Source: UBA11855 sp964591705
GTDB taxonomy: Archaea > Thermoproteota > Bathyarchaeia > Bathyarchaeales > Bathycorpusculaceae
Assembly: GCA_964591705.1 (NCBI GenBank)
Contig: CAZQCX010000015.1
Coordinates: forward strand, 1-35,843
Direction: 5' to 3'
DNA: 35,843 nt
Every line of letters starts with the position of its first letter. Position 1 is the first letter of the stretch. Of this stretch, positions 32,081 through 35,843 are shown one piece after another. A model generated the notes under the pieces. It was not told where the DNA came from. It saw only the letters and a list, made by a program, of their open reading frames with translations, and made no database searches. The translations under genes and the position numbers were made by a program.

Positions 32081-33076
32081 GGCAGTCCATAGATGGTCTG
32101 ATATTGGGCGTTTGAGTCTCTCTGTCTTGCCTGTTTCGTCTATGAGTAGTCTTTGTTTCTTGTTTTGCTGGAATTCACCAATGATTGTTGCTTGGATCTT
32201 TTCTCGGTGCAGTTTGTTTGCGATTTTTTGTGCCGATTCTCCGCTTGCTGATATGAGTAGTGCGCCTGAGCTTATCAGTTGGAGCGGGTCTATGCCAAAA
32301 TATTCGCATATTTCTTCTGTCTCGGGTTGCACGTTGATCTTATTCTTGAAGACTCTCACTCCGAGACCTGAAGCGTCTGCCATTTCGTGTATTCCACCGA
32401 GGATTCCGCCCTCTGTGGGGTCATGCATGGCTTGTACGCCTCCGGTTTCAAAGGCTGTCAAGGCTTCTTTAACTACGCTTATCTGCGAATAGAACTCTTT
32501 TGCTTTCTTCAGTGTTACTACTGAAAGGTTTTTCTCAAGTTCCGATTCTCTGTCAGATGCCAAAATTGCTGTTCCTTCTATCCCAGCGCTTTTTGTTAAA
32601 ACGATTTTGTCGCCGGGTTTTGCCCCTGCTGCTGTGACGTATTTGTTTTTCTCGGTCACCCCAATCACGCAGCATGCAACTATTGGCATTGTCAGACCAA
32701 GCGTGGTTTCGCAGTGTCCGCCAACGATGGCAATATCTAGTTCTTTTGTTGCTGTATCCATTTGCTGGCAGATGGTTTCTACTGTTTTCTTCTCAGAGTT
32801 TTCAGGGAGCAGTATGCATGAAAATAGAAATGCTGGTTGGACGCCGAAAGTTGCGACGTCGTTTGCGTTTACGTTCACGGCCAACCAGCCGATTCTTTCG
32901 ACTGCCCCTGTAATTGGGTCCATTGAGACGATTAGTGATGCATCTCCAATATCCAGAACGGCTCCGTCGATTCCGGCTTTTGGTCCGATGGTTACTTCTT
33001 TTCTTGTGGCTCCGAGGTGTTTGAAGACTATGTTTTTCAGGATGTCTATAGGTATTTTTCCTGGTGGGAGGGTCAT
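32057..33076 (-). CDS. AIR synthase-family protein (HypE/ThiL/PurM-like kinase fold)
   Basis: The 339-residue protein has the PurM-like two-domain layout: DGAVLDIGDASLIVSMDPITGA, NVNANDVATFGVQPAFL, IVGGHCETT and the second-domain MHDPTEGGILGGIHE. It resembles HypE and thiamine-monophosphate kinase, but it lacks the HypE PRIC tail and ends in QNTT, so it cannot accept a carbamoyl group in the HypE way. It presumably binds ATP; the substrate is not known. It follows an ECF transporter S component by 24 bases in a probable operon, with a ThiF-like gene upstream, which hints at thiamine or another cofactor. The family is clear, the role is not. Confidence 0.82.
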   Translation of the reverse strand: MTLPPGKIPIDILKNIVFKHLGATRKEVTIGPKAGIDGAVLDIGDASLIVSMDPITGAVERIGWLAVNVNANDVATFGVQPAFLFSCILLPENSEKKTVETICQQMDTATKELDIAIVGGHCETTLGLTMPIVACCVIGVTEKNKYVTAAGAKPGDKIVLTKSAGIEGTAILASDRESELEKNLSVVTLKKAKEFYSQISVVKEALTAFETGGVQAMHDPTEGGILGGIHEMADASGLGVRVFKNKINVQPETEEICEYFGIDPLQLISSGALLISASGESAQKIANKLHREKIQATIIGEFQQNKKQRLLIDETGKTERLKRPISDHLWTALSRQNTT

Positions 33077-33100
33077 TTTGGGATCACGGTTGGCGTTGTC

Positions 33101-33640
33101 TTAGCTCTGGTTTTTAGTTTGTGGGAACATGCGGGCAATTGCGTGAAAGACGGGCAATGCGACTGCCAGACCGACGAGTACTTGAACGGTGTTGAATGGA
33201 ACTTCTGCGAGTGCGAGTTCCATGGGGAATCCGAGTACTATTTGTTCGTAGATGAAGTATCCTGTGATCATTATTCCGCCTCCTGTTATGACCGAAATTA
33301 CAGCGCTCAGTGTGGTGCTTGTTGTTCGTTGTCTCATACTTCTATTGAGTGCGCCTACGACGAGTCCTTCTAATACTTTTATCGTCAGGGTTCCTGGAGC
33401 AAACGGAAAGCCCAAAGGGACAATTAGGTCCGCGATGGCTGCTCCGCTTGCGGCGATTGCGCCGACGAATGGTCCAAATGTGAGGGCAGCAATGTAGATT
33501 ATGGATTCTCCGAGGTTGAAGTATCCGTGGGTGGCGGGTATGGGGATGGTGAACGAGGTCGTTACTATGCAGACTAGCGCAGCAAAAATAGCTCCCAGTG
33601 CTATCTTGCGTATTGGCTTGACTTCTTGCAGTGCTGTCAT
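33101..33640 (-). CDS. ECF transporter S component (vitamin or precursor uptake)
   Basis: The 179-residue hydrophobic protein has about six membrane segments and the S-component pattern GYFNLGESIIYIAALTFGP, ADLIVPLGFPFAPGTLTIK and LEGLVVGALNRS near the middle. S components bind a vitamin or precursor and dock on the EcfT/EcfA1A2 energizing module, not in this window. The subfamily resembles the DUF1393/ThiW-HmpT-like group; substrate (thiamine precursor, riboflavin or other) cannot be fixed. A TATA-like ACATAAATAG (minus strand, around 33658-33667) lies very close to the ATG, implying a short or absent leader. Confidence 0.8.
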   Translation of the reverse strand: MTALQEVKPIRKIALGAIFAALVCIVTTSFTIPIPATHGYFNLGESIIYIAALTFGPFVGAIAASGAAIADLIVPLGFPFAPGTLTIKVLEGLVVGALNRSMRQRTTSTTLSAVISVITGGGIMITGYFIYEQIVLGFPMELALAEVPFNTVQVLVGLAVALPVFHAIARMFPQTKNQS

Positions 33641-33745
33641 GCTTTTCCACTACCCTATTTATGTTTTGTCTATTAGCTGTTTCCTTTATGGGCTGCTTCG
33701 TTGTTTTTGTCAAGAGGTATTTTGAAAACCGTTGTGCAGAGTTAC

Positions 33746-34786
33746 TTACGATTGTATGTCAAGTGTTTGGAGTATTTCCTTGTATGCTTTCAAAGCAGCT
33801 TTTTCGTTTGCGACGTTTTTGATCAACATTCTTCCGCCGTTGAATAGGCTAACTTCGAGGTCTCCATGGGTGAAGATTATAGCTAGACGCGATCGTATTC
33901 GTACTTTGAAGCGTTGCAGTGCTGTCTCATGGAGATTGTCAAGATTGAGATTCAATGGTTTCTGAGGGTTCACGTTAGCTGTGCGGCGTCCGCAGAGCCA
34001 GACGAGTTTTTCTCCGCGGGCAGTTGCTGCTTCGCCTTTGCACGCGGGGCAGTGTGTTCGTTTTGCAATGTCTATTGTTGCAAAAGACATATCGCTGAAG
34101 TCGCAGACCATGAGTTTGCCCTTGAGTGGAGTGCCGAGTCCTGTCACCATTTTCACTGCTTCGACGGCTTGCATTGTTCCTATGATGCCTGGTGTGGTGC
34201 CTATTACTCCTCGGGTGTTGCAAGTTTCCAGTTCGGTGTCTGTTAGGTTCGGCATGATGCATTCTAGGCAAGGAGTTTCTGGTGTTTGGAAGACCGAAAG
34301 GTTCCCTTCTAGTCCGATGGCTGCTCCAAAGATGTAGGGGATGTTCAGCTTTGTGCATGCTCGGTTTATCACATACCGTGTGGTCATGTTGTCTAAACCG
34401 TCGACAACGCAGTCTGTTCCTTTCAGTAGTTGCTCAGCGTTTCTTGAGTTGAGATTCTCTGTTATGGCTTCGGTCTTGATGAGTGGGTTGGTTTTTTTTA
34501 GGCGTTTCGCTGCAACTTCTGCCTTCGGATAGTGCAAAACGCTTGTTGTGTAGAGTATTTGTCTGTGCAAGTTTGCTGTTTCAACGGTGTCTTGGTCTAT
34601 TAGGCGCAGGTTGCCGACTCCTGCCAAGGCTAAGTAGAGCGAGCTGACCGTGCCTAGTCCTCCGGCGCCAACGATTGCTATCTTTGCCTTTGAGAGTTTC
34701 TTCTGGCCTTGGATGCCTAGTTCCTTCATTATTACTTGTCTGCTGTAAAATTCTTTTTCAAACGCTTTCTTTTCCGCTTGGTTCAT
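33746..34786 (-). CDS. ThiF/MoeB/HesA-family E1-like adenylyltransferase
   Basis: The 346-residue protein adenylates the C-terminal glycine of a ubiquitin-like sulfur carrier (ThiS, MoaD or SAMP-type). Visible are the nucleotide motif VGAGGLGTVSSLYLA, RLIDQDTVETANLHRQILY, VDGLDNMTTRYVIN, a zinc site made of Cys173/Cys176 and Cys246/Cys249 (CLEC and CPAC), and a crossover-loop cysteine in ETCNTRGVIG, corresponding to the ThiF/Uba catalytic Cys. After the zinc site about 95 residues form a C-terminal extension (ending GGRMLIKNVANEKAALKAYKEIL) not found in bacterial MoeB. No sulfur carrier gene is nearby. It lies 13 bases after the DNA ligase stop on the same strand. Confidence 0.88.
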   Translation of the reverse strand: MNQAEKKAFEKEFYSRQVIMKELGIQGQKKLSKAKIAIVGAGGLGTVSSLYLALAGVGNLRLIDQDTVETANLHRQILYTTSVLHYPKAEVAAKRLKKTNPLIKTEAITENLNSRNAEQLLKGTDCVVDGLDNMTTRYVINRACTKLNIPYIFGAAIGLEGNLSVFQTPETPCLECIMPNLTDTELETCNTRGVIGTTPGIIGTMQAVEAVKMVTGLGTPLKGKLMVCDFSDMSFATIDIAKRTHCPACKGEAATARGEKLVWLCGRRTANVNPQKPLNLNLDNLHETALQRFKVRIRSRLAIIFTHGDLEVSLFNGGRMLIKNVANEKAALKAYKEILQTLDIQS

Positions 34787-34799
34787 CTCTTCTCGCTCT

Positions 34800-35843
34800 C
34801 TACTTATGTGTCTCAGTTTTATATCTGCCTTTTTTCAGAAATTGTTTTTCGTAGATTTCTCTGGCTCTCTGTATTGTGTCTGCTTCTTCAGAGGTTTTGT
34901 CGTCTCTTATTCGGGTTATCCTTGCGAAGCGCAATGCCATTTCGCTCTTGTATTTTCGGCTTTTCTGTATTTCGTTGTAGGCTACTTCGACGACTATCTT
35001 TGGCAGAACGACAACTCGACCATTTTCTTCGGTTATTGCTAGTTGTTTGAGTCGTTGTGTCAAGGTTTTGATCTCTCTATCCGTTAGGCCTTTGAAGGTT
35101 TTTCCCAGCTCAAGGAAGCTGCCAGTCTCTGGCTCCCTTGCAGCAAGGTAGTAGTCTGAAAGCCAGCCATGTCTTCTGCCATACCCGTATTCTGCAGCCG
35201 TTATGACTAGATCCAAGGGTTGTAGGACGTTTTTTATTTTCAGCCAGTTTCTGCCTCTGATTCCTGGCGTGTAGGGGCTATCTAGTTTTTTTGCCATGAG
35301 TCCCTCATGTCCCGCCGATATGGCTTCTTTCAGAAACTCCTCTGCGGTTTTCTCGTCGTTTGCGATGATTTGTCTTGATAGTGAAATTCCGCCAGCAATC
35401 TGGGCGAGAATTTGTCTGCGCTTGAGGTAGGGGAGTTCAATTATGCTGTCGCCGTTGAGATGGATTATGTCAAACAGGTGAAGCTTGAGTGGGATTTCTT
35501 CGCTTTTGTTTGCTATTCCATGGATCCGTTTGAACCGTCGCATGAGATGCTGGAAGGGGATTGGGCTACCTGATGGGTCTGTGGCTATTACTTCTCCTTC
35601 TAGAATGGCTTCAGAGGCTTTGATGTTTTCCTTTATGGTTTCTGTTGTTTCCGGAAGGCTTGTTGTGGCGTCTCTCAGTCTTCTGCTGAAGAGTCGCACT
35701 TCATCATTGAGCTTATGGATCTGGACTCGTGCTCCATCGTATTTATATTCGAAGGCAGTATCGCCGTTGTGTGTTTCCAGCGCTTCTTTGACATTGTTGG
35801 CGACTTGGGCAAGCATGAGTTTCACAGGTCTGAAGACTTTGAA
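34800..35843 (-). CDS. lig: ATP-dependent DNA ligase, N-terminus outside window
   Basis: The frame is open from the right edge to the stop at 34800, giving about 347 residues. The edge begins inside the protein: FKVFRPVKLMLAQ is the usual lead into the adenylation domain, so the N-terminal DNA-binding domain (about 230 residues) lies beyond the window. The active-site lysine is in FEYKYDGARVQIH; ILEGEVIA, HLFDIIHLNGD, HEGLMAKKLDSPYTPG and NWLKIK are the remaining nucleotidyltransferase motifs. The C-terminal OB domain follows, with RIRDDKTSEEADT. It joins Okazaki fragments using ATP. An internal GTG at 35825 is not the real start. Confidence 0.94.
   Translation of the reverse strand, partial: FKVFRPVKLMLAQVANNVKEALETHNGDTAFEYKYDGARVQIHKLNDEVRLFSRRLRDATTSLPETTETIKENIKASEAILEGEVIATDPSGSPIPFQHLMRRFKRIHGIANKSEEIPLKLHLFDIIHLNGDSIIELPYLKRRQILAQIAGGISLSRQIIANDEKTAEEFLKEAISAGHEGLMAKKLDSPYTPGIRGRNWLKIKNVLQPLDLVITAAEYGYGRRHGWLSDYYLAAREPETGSFLELGKTFKGLTDREIKTLTQRLKQLAITEENGRVVVLPKIVVEVAYNEIQKSRKYKSEMALRFARITRIRDDKTSEEADTIQRAREIYEKQFLKKGRYKTETHK

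Noticed and set aside
33017..33725. Plus-strand cysteine-rich and other frames opposite the ECF S component
   Set aside because: They are antisense shadows of a clear membrane protein with S-component motifs.
1..35843. CRISPR array, insertion sequence, tRNA or rRNA gene
   Set aside because: No regularly spaced repeats, transposase frames, inverted terminal repeats or rRNA-like stretches were found. The only long exact repeat noticed is the 55-base contig overlap.

Overview
The window is archaeal. Its core (about 13.9-25.0 kb) is a long run of archaeal-type ribosomal protein genes in the usual archaeal order: L22, S3, L29, RNase P subunit Rpp29, S17, L14, L24, S4e, L5, S14, S8, L6, L32e, L19e, L18, S5, L30, L15, then secY. 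S4e, L32e, L19e and Rpp29 are absent from bacteria. The gene content (electron-transfer flavoproteins, FlpD/MvhD-type iron-sulfur protein, Hyp maturation factors, a secreted PQQ-like propeller) fits an anaerobic Thermoproteota lineage such as Bathyarchaeia. That placement is inferred from overall character, not from a phylogeny. A run of exactly 100 N shows that this is a draft scaffold.

Layout. 1-2233 (-): a secreted beta-propeller protein, open at the left edge. 2527-7014 (+): a thioredoxin-reductase-like flavoprotein, then a compact three-gene redox operon made of a Ferredoxin-FlpD-Ferredoxin-FlpD fusion, an NfnA-like FNR subunit and an NfnB/GltD-like subunit. 7152-8819 (+): an AMP-forming acyl-CoA ligase. 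8879-13619: hydrogenase maturation genes hypF, hypC and hypD (+), with hypE convergent (-). No hydrogenase structural gene and no hypA or hypB is present. 13935-25021: the ribosomal protein/secY cluster, interrupted between L30 and L15 by a noncoding stretch and a small Hsp20-like gene whose 5' part looks broken or oddly framed. 25102-26216: an EMC3/DUF106 membrane protein and cytidylate kinase, the usual archaeal companions of secY. SUI1, adenylate kinase and L34e are not at their common places.

26344-32080: a probable cell-surface glycan region. It has a small membrane protein, a processive membrane GT2 glycosyltransferase (split by a false assembly gap), another small membrane protein, a radical SAM enzyme and a methyltransferase on the opposite strand, and two tandem paralogous GT2 enzymes. 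32057-35843 (-): a DNA ligase (entering from the right edge), a ThiF/MoeB-like E1 enzyme, an ECF transporter S component and an AIR-synthase-family (HypE/ThiL-like) protein, which together suggest cofactor or sulfur-carrier metabolism.

How they fit together. The FlpD-ferredoxin/NfnAB operon could exchange electrons between ferredoxin, pyridine nucleotides and a partner enzyme, possibly a [NiFe]-hydrogenase matured by the adjacent Hyp proteins. This is the most unusual functional unit here. The rest is information processing (ribosome, Sec translocon, RNase P, ligase) and envelope glycosylation.
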